This document shows positions 1 to 5,019 of a stretch of DNA of 5,068 nt, one piece after another. Both the position numbers and the translations under genes were made by a program. The notes beneath the pieces were generated by a model. That model made no database searches, was not told the origin of the DNA, and worked only from the letters and a program-made list of their open reading frames with translations. Numbering within the stretch: the stretch's first letter is position 1; every line of letters starts with the position of its first letter. Source of the stretch: Weeksellaceae bacterium (GTDB lineage Bacteria > Bacteroidota > Bacteroidia > Flavobacteriales > Weeksellaceae); NCBI GenBank assembly GCA_022701475.1, contig JAKOOI010000489.1, forward strand, positions 1-5,068, read 5' to 3'.

Positions 1-897
1 CATCTCGCCCAGGAAGCCGGCAACGAACAGCAATGTTCCCATCAGCATCATGGTAAGGGCAATGAAGAACCATGGATTATCCGTAATCAGGTGGCCGTAA
101 ATTCCCCTGGCCACATCAATAAGCTTGGAAAGTCCCAGCCAGAGTGCGGACAGGAAGCCGACGATAAACATCAGCGTACCTACTGCTCCGAAGAAATGCA
201 TCGGCCTGCCGCCGAAACGGCTGACAAACCAGAGGGTAACCAGATCCAGGAAACCCCTGATGAACCTTTCGGTACCGAACTTTGACGTTCCGTAAGGCCT
301 GGCCTGGTGCTGCACTTCCTTTTCCGTAATCCTCCTGAATCCCGCATTGGCAGCGAGGACAGGAATGTAGCGGTGCATGTCCCCATACACATCAATGGAT
401 TTCACCACCTGCTTTTTATAAGCTTTCAGTCCGCAGTTGAAATCATGAAGGTAAACTCCGGAGACCTTACGGGCCGCAGCATTGAAGAGTTTGGAAGGCA
501 CATTTTTGGTCATTACGTTATCAAAACGCTTCTTTTTCCATCCGGAAACAATATCGTAGTTTTCTTCCGCCACCATTTTGTACAGGTCCGGGATCTCTTC
601 CGGAAAGTCCTGCAGATCAGCATCCATCGTAATGATGACATCGCCGTTGGTTCTTTCGAATGCGGCGTGAAGGGCCTGGGATTTCCCGTAGTTTTTGGAA
701 AATTTAATGGCGTGGACCTGGGGGTACCGGACCCTCAGGTTTTCGATGATGCTCCATGACAGATCGGTACTCCCGTCATCGACAAACCAGATTTCGTATG
801 ATAAGCTGTTGGCCTTGCAAACCGTGTCAATCCTTACAAAAAGCTCTTCCAGAGAGGCTTCTTCATTCAGTAAAGGAATAACTATGGATAAATTCAT
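1..897 (-). CDS. GT2 family glycosyltransferase (DPM1/GtrB-like), C-terminus cut by the window edge
   Basis: I translated this frame by hand: 299 codons are open from ATG at 897 to the left edge with no stop. The N-terminus (MNLSIVIPLLNEE) is the standard GT2 opening. The GT-A fold motifs follow in order: DDGS at residues 40-43, the metal-binding DAD at 92-94 followed by LQD, FNCGLKAY at 153-160 and RPYGTSKFG at 200-208. Two hydrophobic helices (about 236-257 and 276-297) end the visible part. This layout matches membrane-anchored transferases that move a sugar from a nucleotide donor to a polyprenyl phosphate on the cytoplasmic face. The sugar cannot be read from sequence. Family members are usually a little over 300 residues, so perhaps 10-25 residues are missing. 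The start lies 15 bases after the DUF4199 stop, suggesting one transcript. There is no Shine-Dalgarno sequence, as is normal in Bacteroidota. Family is certain; substrate unknown. Confidence 0.93.
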   Translation of the reverse strand, partial: MNLSIVIPLLNEEASLEELFVRIDTVCKANSLSYEIWFVDDGSTDLSWSIIENLRVRYPQVHAIKFSKNYGKSQALHAAFERTNGDVIITMDADLQDFPEEIPDLYKMVAEENYDIVSGWKKKRFDNVMTKNVPSKLFNAAARKVSGVYLHDFNCGLKAYKKQVVKSIDVYGDMHRYIPVLAANAGFRRITEKEVQHQARPYGTSKFGTERFIRGFLDLVTLWFVSRFGGRPMHFFGAVGTLMFIVGFLSALWLGLSKLIDVARGIYGHLITDNPWFFIALTMMLMGTLLFVAGFLGEM

Positions 898-912
898 GTA
901 ATGTCAGTAAAA

Positions 913-1512
913 TTATTCTTGATGCTCTGTTTCCGTATGCACTGATCTCGTCCTGAAAAAGGCCCCGAAAAACAATGACAAAACTACGTAAAATATAAGA
1001 ATTGCGGCAAAATATCCTGAAAAATGACTCACCGTAAGCATATCTTTTCCTTTTACCGCTTCCGGAGAGAAACTCGGAAGCCTTTCCCTGTACTTCTGGT
1101 CCAGTTCATCGATATCTTTCTGATGCTTCAAAATTTTCCTGGCCGACGTATATTCCTTGTCGAGCTCCTCCTTCTGCCGGGTCACATACTGGTAATTCAG
1201 GAGCTTCCTGGCATCGGGATCAATGAAGTTCAGGTACGCATAAATGCTGACCACCGAAAGGAAACCGCCGATAAACATCGGCACAAAAGCCCTCTTGAAA
1301 GCATCTTTGAAAGTAACGGTGCGGTGGGTATCATAGTACGATTTTACCGACCAGAATGCAGCGCCTGCGTACAGCACTGGCAAGATAAAAGCATTGGCTT
1401 TCAGCGATATATCAAAATAATTCACGCCGGAGAAAAAGGCATAGACCACAAAAAATACGGCCATGGTAGCGACGAAGAGTATAATTCCTAATGTTGTTGG
1501 ACTTTTTGTCAT
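913..1512 (-). CDS. DUF4199 family membrane protein
   Basis: A 199-residue protein of unknown function. Four hydrophobic segments are visible at about residues 7-28, 38-57, 76-95 and 162-187. The stretch TVTFKDAFKRAF (65-76), just before the third helix, resembles the conserved core of the Bacteroidota-specific DUF4199 family. Between helices three and four lies a charged region (about 105-145) rich in K, E, D and Q, predicted helical and possibly a short coiled coil; it would sit on one membrane face. The length and helix pattern fit the family. There is no signal peptide separate from helix one and no catalytic motif. The ATG at 1512 follows an A/T-rich leader without a Shine-Dalgarno sequence. 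The gene leads a probable two-gene operon with the glycosyltransferase 15 bases downstream, which hints at an envelope role, by context only. Its promoter must lie in the 130-base AT-rich spacer shared with the SRP RNA, but I could not pick out a convincing one. Confidence 0.85.
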   Translation of the reverse strand: MTKSPTTLGIILFVATMAVFFVVYAFFSGVNYFDISLKANAFILPVLYAGAAFWSVKSYYDTHRTVTFKDAFKRAFVPMFIGGFLSVVSIYAYLNFIDPDARKLLNYQYVTRQKEELDKEYTSARKILKHQKDIDELDQKYRERLPSFSPEAVKGKDMLTVSHFSGYFAAILIFYVVLSLFFGAFFRTRSVHTETEHQE

Positions 1513-1634
1513 GGGTAATTTTTTAGAAAAAAAAATGAAAAATTATTAGTTTCTGTTTCAGCGGATTAGCGCATAAACAGGACTTTTTCAGTAATTTTTT
1601 TCCTAATAATATTTTTAAGTTTATAAAATATTCC

Positions 1635-1642
1635 TATCTTTG
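1635..1642 (+). promoter_or_regulatory. -7 promoter element of the SRP RNA gene
   Basis: TATCTTTG matches the Bacteroidota sigma-A -7 consensus TAnnTTTG exactly and ends four bases before the expected 5' end of the SRP RNA, the right distance for a start near 1646-1647. No TTG -33 element lies at the usual 17-23 base spacing; that region is a run of A and T. The same eight bases form the -7 element of menB. Confidence 0.75.
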
Positions 1643-1646
1643 CAAC

Positions 1647-1739
1647 GGCAAGTCCTAAACAACCAGCTCCTGAGAATCCTCCAGGGTGGGAACGCAGCAA
1701 AGGTAATTAGTCGTAGCGGTGTGATTTAGGTAGCTTGCC
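1647..1739 (+). ncRNA. ffs: Signal recognition particle RNA, small bacterial type (4.5S)
   Basis: This RNA binds Ffh and targets nascent membrane proteins to FtsY and the Sec translocon. The ends pair: GGCAAG (1647-1652) with CTTGCC (1734-1739), then CCTAAA with TTTAGG, separated by a small internal loop. The centre (1675-1703) contains the Ffh-binding domain, with GGGAACGCAGCAAAGG as its 3' strand, comparable to GGAAGCAGCCAAGG in E. coli 4.5S RNA. The tip can be drawn as UCC (1680-1682) pairing with GGA (1689-1691) around AGGGUG, instead of the E. coli GGAA tetraloop. At about 93 bases it fits the small bacterial type, which lacks the Alu domain. It is the only plus-strand gene here and has its own promoter and terminators. 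Identification rests on motif recall plus the closing helix; exact ends are uncertain by a few bases. Confidence 0.93.
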
Positions 1740-1749
1740 ATTTTTTTTT
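1734..1749 (+). terminator. SRP RNA terminator: 3' arm of the closing helix plus T9
   Basis: The 3' arm of the SRP closing helix (CTTGCC) is followed after one A by nine T residues (1741-1749). The mature RNA fold itself can therefore act as an intrinsic terminator hairpin, with no separate stem needed. Confidence 0.7.
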
Positions 1750-1760
1750 GTTTTAAACTG

Positions 1761-1791
1761 AAGAGAGATAATTTGAAGATTATCTTTTTTT
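1761..1791 (+). terminator. Second intrinsic terminator downstream of the SRP RNA
   Basis: AGATAAT (1766-1772) pairs perfectly with ATTATCT (1779-1785) around a six-base loop. The stem can extend outward through A-T and G-T pairs from 1761, and seven T residues cover 1785-1791. In the plus direction this is a classical terminator backing up the first. In the minus direction the same hairpin is followed by only a weak pyrimidine stretch (TCTCTT), so it may also help end the hydrolase transcript, which stops at 1852. Confidence 0.65.
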
Positions 1792-1851
1792 GTTTTCCTG
1801 CCTTCCGGCATTCCATCCTTATTTTTCATAGTACCTCTCTCCATTGTTTTT

Positions 1852-2538
1852 CTAGAATTCGAAGATCTCTCCCGCTGCCGGTAAAACAAGTTCTACATGC
1901 TGATTCCTGAAAAACTGTTTTGCCAGCTCATGATCGATCTCAATAGCCGGGAACGTATCAAAATGGCATCCGATTACTTTCGGGGTCTTTAAAAGCTCTG
2001 CCGCTGCAAATGCCGCCTTCTCTGCACCCATGGTGTAATGATCGCCTACCGGAAGGATACACAGATCCAGGTTGCCGTACATGCGCGGAAACAGGGCCAT
2101 ATCTGCCATTACGCCGGTATCGCCCGCCAGATAGAGGTTTCTGCCTTCAGGAAACTGAAAGATATAGCCTACCGGTACGCCGCCGTAGCTTCCGTCCGGA
2201 AATGAACTGGTGTGCTGTGCCGGAACCATCGAAAGGGTAAGGTCCCCGATCTTAGTCGATCCTCCTATGTTGACATCGTCCGTATTTTTTGCATTGTTAA
2301 AATACCCGCATACTTCCGGCACCCCGATAACGGTGGCGTCAGGATAATGCTGCAGCACTTCTTCCACATCGGCAATATGGTCGCCATGGGCATGGGTCAG
2401 CAGGATGTAATCAATTTTCCGGGCGGAAATATCAAATCCCGACTCCGCTTTTTTGTAGTTGTAAAACGGGTCGCACAGGATGGTCTTATCCTGATACGTG
2501 AACAAAAAACAGTTTTGTCCTAAGAATTCTATTTTCAT
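1852..2538 (-). CDS. Metal-dependent hydrolase, metallo-beta-lactamase fold (UPF0173/YtkL-like)
   Basis: A 228-residue cytoplasmic protein with no signal peptide. Zinc-ligand motifs of the metallo-beta-lactamase fold are in place: HAHGDH at 49-54, His109 (PAQHTSS), Asp140 (LAGDTG) and His192 (GCHFDTFP); His167 in PVGDHYTMG is conserved in this subfamily. The opening MKIEFLGQNCFLF and the C-terminal LPAAGE are typical of UPF0173 proteins, which are about 225-230 residues. The natural substrate of this family is not established. I chose ATG 2538: the frame is open to an ATG at 2679, but the extra 47 residues match nothing I know in the family and run through a nested inverted repeat. ATG 2538 follows an AT-rich leader like those of menA and menB. 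The gene is downstream of menA in the same direction, but a 171-base structured spacer means co-transcription is not assured. A thioesterase role in menaquinone synthesis is conceivable but unproven. Confidence 0.9.
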   Translation of the reverse strand: MKIEFLGQNCFLFTYQDKTILCDPFYNYKKAESGFDISARKIDYILLTHAHGDHIADVEEVLQHYPDATVIGVPEVCGYFNNAKNTDDVNIGGSTKIGDLTLSMVPAQHTSSFPDGSYGGVPVGYIFQFPEGRNLYLAGDTGVMADMALFPRMYGNLDLCILPVGDHYTMGAEKAAFAAAELLKTPKVIGCHFDTFPAIEIDHELAKQFFRNQHVELVLPAAGEIFEF

Positions 2539-2574
2539 AATTTTATTATTGTAAGTTATTAAAAGACAAACAAG

Positions 2575-2646
2575 CGGGATACCAACCCTGCAGTCAGAAG
2601 GGAAAATCGTATGGTATGCCGGATTTTCCTGTTCGCGGGTATCCCG
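2575..2646. repeat. Nested inverted repeat upstream of the hydrolase gene
   Basis: The outer arms CGGGATACC (2575-2583) and GGTATCCCG (2638-2646) are a perfect 9-base inverted repeat. Inside it, GGAAAATC (2601-2608) and GATTTTCC (2622-2629) form a perfect 8-base inverted repeat around a 13-base loop. Together they could fold into a two-tier hairpin in RNA or a cruciform in DNA. The element lies 37 bases upstream of the hydrolase ATG and just after the hairpin following menA. It could be an mRNA leader structure, a processing site or a copy of a dispersed intergenic element; the sequence alone does not say which. Confidence 0.6.
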
Positions 2647-2677
2647 GCTGTCATCCGTCAGCAGATTCTGTTTATTC

Positions 2678-2705
2678 AATGACGGCCCTGCTGTACGCCG
2701 TCATT
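2678..2705 (-). terminator. Hairpin immediately downstream of menA
   Basis: AATGACGGC (2678-2686) and GCCGTCATT (2697-2705) form a perfect 9-base-pair stem with a 10-base loop, starting four bases after the menA TAG. Placement suggests a terminator or 3'-end stabiliser for the menB-menA transcript. The T run (2704-2709) is on the plus-strand side. In the direction of menA the stem is preceded by A6 and followed by GAATAAAC, so it lacks the U tract of a canonical intrinsic terminator and read-through into the hydrolase is possible. Confidence 0.45.
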
Positions 2706-2709
2706 TTTT

Positions 2710-3639
2710 CTAGTGAAAGAAATTGAGCCCGAAAGCCGTCAGCACAGCCATCATAAACGTCAGGATACCGACCTGTTTCAGAAACGGATCCAGCTCTTTG
2801 GGATTTTTCACAGCCATAATCTTTCTCCTCAGGTTCATCATCGGCAGGAGCAGGATCATCACGATAAATACGTAGTAATTCCGGCTTTCGAAAAAACCGT
2901 TAACCCCGAAGAACATCAGCATCAGAATCAGGGGAAGCTGCAGCAGGATCATTTCATAGATCATGGCATTTTTAAATCCGATCCTGAGCGCAAAGCTCTT
3001 CTTACCGGAAAGCCTGTCGCTCTCGATATCGCGCATATTGTTCAGGTTCAGGACCGCCATGCTCATCAGTCCTACCGCCGTTCCCGGCAGCAGCATATCC
3101 CAGCTGAAGGTTTTGGTGAAAAGGAAATAGCTTCCGCAGACCGAGACCAGCCCGAAGAAGATAAACACGAACAGATCACCCAATCCCATGTAGCCATACG
3201 GTTTCTTTCCTACCGTATATCCTATGGCTGCGAGAATACTGGCGATCCCAAGACCGATGAAAATATAAAATTCATTCATGAACCGGGGAATGAAAGCCAG
3301 ATACAGCAGCGCTACCGTAGCTGCAAACGACAGGACAGCCAGCAGGATAACGGCCGTTTTCATTTGTCCCGCACTGATTCTTCCGGACGCTACGGCCCTG
3401 GACTCGGCTTCCGTGATTCTTCCGGCATCGGTACCTTTTACACCGTCGCCGTAATCGTTGGCATAATTCGATAACACCTGGTACAGCAGCGTAACGAGCA
3501 AGGCAAGCGCAAATATTTTCCAGTCCCAGGCCCCGCCTTCCCCGTAAAGCCTCCAGCGGGCAATAAAGGACCCCATGATAATCCCGCTTAAAGAAAGCGG
3601 TAACGTTCTCAGCCTTGCGGCTTTTATCCAATCTGTCAT
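2710..3639 (-). CDS. menA: 1,4-dihydroxy-2-naphthoate polyprenyltransferase (MenA)
   Basis: An integral membrane UbiA-superfamily enzyme that prenylates and decarboxylates 1,4-dihydroxy-2-naphthoate to demethylmenaquinone. It has 309 residues, normal for MenA. The first Asp-rich motif is NYANDYGDGVKGTD (58-71) and the second is NNMRDIESD (200-208); both bind the Mg-diphosphate of the prenyl donor. GKKPYGYMGLGDLFVF (144-159) is a strong MenA signature. The N-terminus (WIKAARLRTLPLSLSG) is typical and supports ATG 3639. About eight to nine hydrophobic helices are visible, including segments near 42-58, 95-116, 123-143, 153-174, 183-199, 226-248, 255-270 and 288-307. The gene lies 73 bases after the menB stop and is probably transcribed with it, unless the heptamer-repeat spacer carries a promoter. 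There is no Shine-Dalgarno sequence; the leader reads CATAAATT. Chain length cannot be read from sequence; flavobacteria usually make MK-6. Confidence 0.96.
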   Translation of the reverse strand: MTDWIKAARLRTLPLSLSGIIMGSFIARWRLYGEGGAWDWKIFALALLVTLLYQVLSNYANDYGDGVKGTDAGRITEAESRAVASGRISAGQMKTAVILLAVLSFAATVALLYLAFIPRFMNEFYIFIGLGIASILAAIGYTVGKKPYGYMGLGDLFVFIFFGLVSVCGSYFLFTKTFSWDMLLPGTAVGLMSMAVLNLNNMRDIESDRLSGKKSFALRIGFKNAMIYEMILLQLPLILMLMFFGVNGFFESRNYYVFIVMILLLPMMNLRRKIMAVKNPKELDPFLKQVGILTFMMAVLTAFGLNFFH

Positions 3640-3644
3640 AATTT

Positions 3645-3691
3645 ATGAGTAATGGGCAATGAGTAATCAGTAGCAGCATATGGCTCATTAC
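3645..3691. repeat. Degenerate heptamer repeat with hairpin in the menB-menA spacer
   Basis: Four consecutive 7-base units fill 3645-3672: ATGAGTA, ATGGGCA, ATGAGTA, ATCAGTA. The first and third are identical; the others differ by two bases and one base. GTAATGGGC (3649-3657) can pair with GCTCATTAC (3683-3691), nine pairs including one G-U, forming a hairpin within the menB-menA mRNA just before the menA start. Nothing here encodes a protein. It could be a repeat-derived spacer or could tune menA expression; either is inference. Confidence 0.6.
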
Positions 3692-3713
3692 CGATTATGT
3701 ATTGCTTATATTT

Positions 3714-4550
3714 TTACGATATCCACTGATCTTTTCCGAAGTCCGGCTTTCTTTTTTCCAGGAAAGCATTTCTTCCTTCCTTCGCTTCTTCGGTCATGTA
3801 AGCGAGGCGGGTAGCTTCTCCGGCAAACACCTGCTGCCCTACCATCCCGTCATCGGTAAGGTTCATGGCAAACTTCAGCATCCTGATGGAAGTCGGTGAT
3901 TTGGCTAAAATTTCCTGTGCCCATTCATAGGCGGTATCTTCCAGTTCTGCATGGGGAACTACTTTGTTGACCATCCCCATCTCATAGGCTTCCTGCGCGG
4001 AATAATTACGGCCCAGGAAGAAAATTTCACGGGCTTTTTTCTGACCGACCATCTTTGCGAGGTAGGCGGAACCGTAACCGCCGTCGAAGCTGGTCACATC
4101 AGCGTCGGTCTGCTTGAAGATGGCATGTTCTTTACTGGCCAGGGTAAGATCGCAGACCACATGAAGCGAGTGCCCGCCGCCAACGGCCCATCCGGGAACC
4201 ACGGCAATGACTACTTTCGGCATAAACCGGATCAGGCGCTGCACTTCCAGGATATTCAGCCTGTGCCTGCCGTCTTCTCCTACATATCCCTGGTGCCCCC
4301 TTGCTTTCTGGTCGCCGCCGCTGCAGAATGCCCAGCCGCCGTCCTTGGGGCTTGGCCCTTCTCCTGAAAGCAGGACTACGCCTATCGTGGGGTCTTCATA
4401 AACGTCATAAAAGGCATCGTATAATTCAGAGGTTGTCTTCGGCCTGAAAGCATTCCGGACTTCCGGTCTGTTGAAAGCGATTCTCGCTACGCCATTACAT
4501 TTTTTGTAGGTAATGTCCTCGTATTCCTTAGCGGTTTTCCACTCGATCAT
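3714..4550 (-). CDS. menB: 1,4-dihydroxy-2-naphthoyl-CoA synthase (MenB), bicarbonate-independent type
   Basis: A crotonase-fold enzyme that cyclises o-succinylbenzoyl-CoA to 1,4-dihydroxy-2-naphthoyl-CoA in the cytoplasm. With ATG 4550 it has 278 residues. Visible motifs are FCSGGDQ (75-81) and WAVGGGHSLH (121-130), which build the oxyanion hole; QTDADVTSFDGGYGS (147-161), holding the catalytic Ser154 and Asp156 (E. coli Ser161 and Asp163); and Tyr89 and Tyr251, equivalent to E. coli Tyr97 and Tyr258. Asp149 replaces E. coli Gly156, so the acid group is supplied by a side chain, as in the mycobacterial enzyme, and bicarbonate should not be needed. The C-terminus (EGRNAFLEKRKPDF) is typical. 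An upstream in-frame TTG at 4571 would add seven residues, but it lies inside the promoter -7 element, so ATG 4550 is preferred. It is the first gene of a probable menB-menA operon. Confidence 0.97.
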   Translation of the reverse strand: MIEWKTAKEYEDITYKKCNGVARIAFNRPEVRNAFRPKTTSELYDAFYDVYEDPTIGVVLLSGEGPSPKDGGWAFCSGGDQKARGHQGYVGEDGRHRLNILEVQRLIRFMPKVVIAVVPGWAVGGGHSLHVVCDLTLASKEHAIFKQTDADVTSFDGGYGSAYLAKMVGQKKAREIFFLGRNYSAQEAYEMGMVNKVVPHAELEDTAYEWAQEILAKSPTSIRMLKFAMNLTDDGMVGQQVFAGEATRLAYMTEEAKEGRNAFLEKRKPDFGKDQWIS

Positions 4551-4568
4551 TTTTGTAATAATTTTTCC

Positions 4569-4597
4569 CAAAGATACGGAATTGGAAAGAATATCAA
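4569..4597 (-). promoter_or_regulatory. Promoter of menB (TTG-18-TATCTTTG)
   Basis: On the minus strand TTG (4597-4595) is followed after 18 bases by TATCTTTG (4576-4569), an exact match to the Bacteroidota consensus TTG-N17-23-TAnnTTTG. Transcription should start around 4563-4566, giving a leader of about 13-16 bases before ATG 4550. So short a leader leaves no room for a riboswitch or attenuator, which suggests simple promoter-level control of the men genes. Confidence 0.8.
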
Positions 4598-4619
4598 GAG
4601 GGATTTATCAGGAGAATAC

Positions 4620-4675
4620 AGGAAATTTAGCCGGAAATCCAACAGTATCCGGCGGCCGGTCAGACCAGGTTTCCT
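4620..4675. repeat. Nested inverted repeat upstream of the menB promoter
   Basis: Outer arms AGGAAA (4620-4625) and TTTCCT (4670-4675) enclose GCCGGA (4630-4635) and TCCGGC (4648-4653), each pair perfectly complementary. The arms are only six bases, so chance is a real possibility. The element lies just upstream of the menB -33 element and could be a regulator site or part of a longer transcript from the right. Confidence 0.3.
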
Positions 4676-4742
4676 ACAGATTTCGCATGATACGGAAGAA
4701 GGAATACCCAAAGGTCGTACCAGGAAATGATTCCGTTTTCAG

Positions 4743-4829
4743 GAGCTGGTTCCCGCTATCCGCTGTATCTTTTCCTTTCCCTGGCTTTGTCCCTGCAAAA
4801 GAAAAAGGATGCCGCTGCTATCGGGGCTA
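4743..4829 (-). ncRNA. Candidate structured RNA of a recurrent flavobacterial intergenic type (possibly Flavo-1)
   Basis: On the minus strand the RNA begins UAGCCCCGAUAGCAGCGGC and ends ACAGCGGAUAGCGGG-AACC-AGCU. The outer AGC pairs with GCU and CCC with GGG. Two similar, largely unpaired GAUAGC/AGCGG-type strands face each other, and the centre is a long hairpin: AUC, UUUU, UC and UUU pair with AAA, GG, AAAA and GAU, about 12 pairs with one bulged C and a roughly 19-base loop. Conserved-looking flanks around a variable U/A-rich stem are typical of a structured non-coding element. From memory, closely similar intergenic sequences recur across Flavobacterium and Chryseobacterium genomes, and the Rfam Flavo-1 motif is the best match I can suggest. 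That assignment is unverified. No terminator or promoter clearly belongs to it. It lies 146 bases upstream of the menB -33 element. Confidence 0.45.
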
Positions 4830-4878
4830 AGATGACAGCCTGTCATTCAGCAGTTCCGGGGAAATGTAAAGTTTGTTT

Positions 4879-4886
4879 TATGTTTG
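4879..4886 (+). promoter_or_regulatory. Lone -7-like element on the plus strand
   Basis: TATGTTTG fits TAnnTTTG and would start transcription near 4890 toward the right edge. No TTG lies 17-23 bases upstream. A match of this kind is expected about once or twice by chance in a window of this size, so it may be meaningless unless a plus-strand gene begins just beyond the window. Confidence 0.2.
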
Positions 4887-4894
4887 CGGCGGGC

Positions 4895-5019
4895 GGTCAA
4901 TGGTCAATAGTCAGGTTGGTTCTATTCACTTGCGGAGCAAAATTGACCTGCAGAGCGAAATTCGCCATTCACATTGTCAGCAGTGAATCCGCTGCGCTGG
5001 CCAATGGTCAATTTTCAGG
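4895..5019. repeat. GGTCAAT heptamer repeats, two 21-base direct copies
   Basis: The first copy (4895-4915) is GGTCAAT-GGTCAAT-AGTCAGG. The second (4999-5019) is GGCCAAT-GGTCAAT-TTTCAGG, identical at 18 of 21 bases. Between them lies one unit in reverse orientation (ATTGACC, 4942-4948), and an inverted pair ATTCACT (4924-4930) and AGTGAAT (4982-4988) encloses much of the spacer. The 7-base periodicity matches that in the menB-menA spacer, though the unit differs. I know of no protein product; it looks like expanding intergenic repeat DNA. Confidence 0.65.

Noticed and set aside
307..759. Plus-strand frame opposite the glycosyltransferase
   Set aside because: The minus strand encodes all GT2 motifs in order without interruption through this stretch; the plus frame is a by-product.
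1538..1545. TAATTTTT on the minus strand as a -7 element for DUF4199
   Set aside because: It misses the final G of TAnnTTTG and has no TTG at a suitable distance; in DNA this AT-rich such near-matches are common.
1801..1815. TGCC-TTCC-GGCA mini-hairpin after the hydrolase stop as its terminator
   Set aside because: Only four base pairs and no U tract in the minus direction; too weak to call.
1707..1889. Minus-strand 60-codon frame across the SRP RNA 3' end and the hydrolase stop
   Set aside because: Lysine- and arginine-rich composition comes from reading antisense to the T-rich terminators; it overlaps a confident RNA gene and resembles no family I know.
2539..2679. 47-residue N-terminal extension of the hydrolase
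   Set aside because: The UPF0173 domain begins exactly at ATG 2538 with the family's normal length; the extension runs through inverted repeats and shows no domain or signal sequence.
2713..3474. Long plus-strand open frame (253 codons) opposite menA
   Set aside because: It is antisense to a clear membrane protein gene; its His- and Gln-rich composition is the mirror of MenA codons.
3951..4367. Plus-strand frame opposite menB
   Set aside because: Shadow of the strongly conserved menB reading frame, with no recognisable domain.
4955..4965. GCGAAATTCGC near-palindrome
   Set aside because: Five-base arms with a single central base cannot form a hairpin, and the length is within chance expectation.
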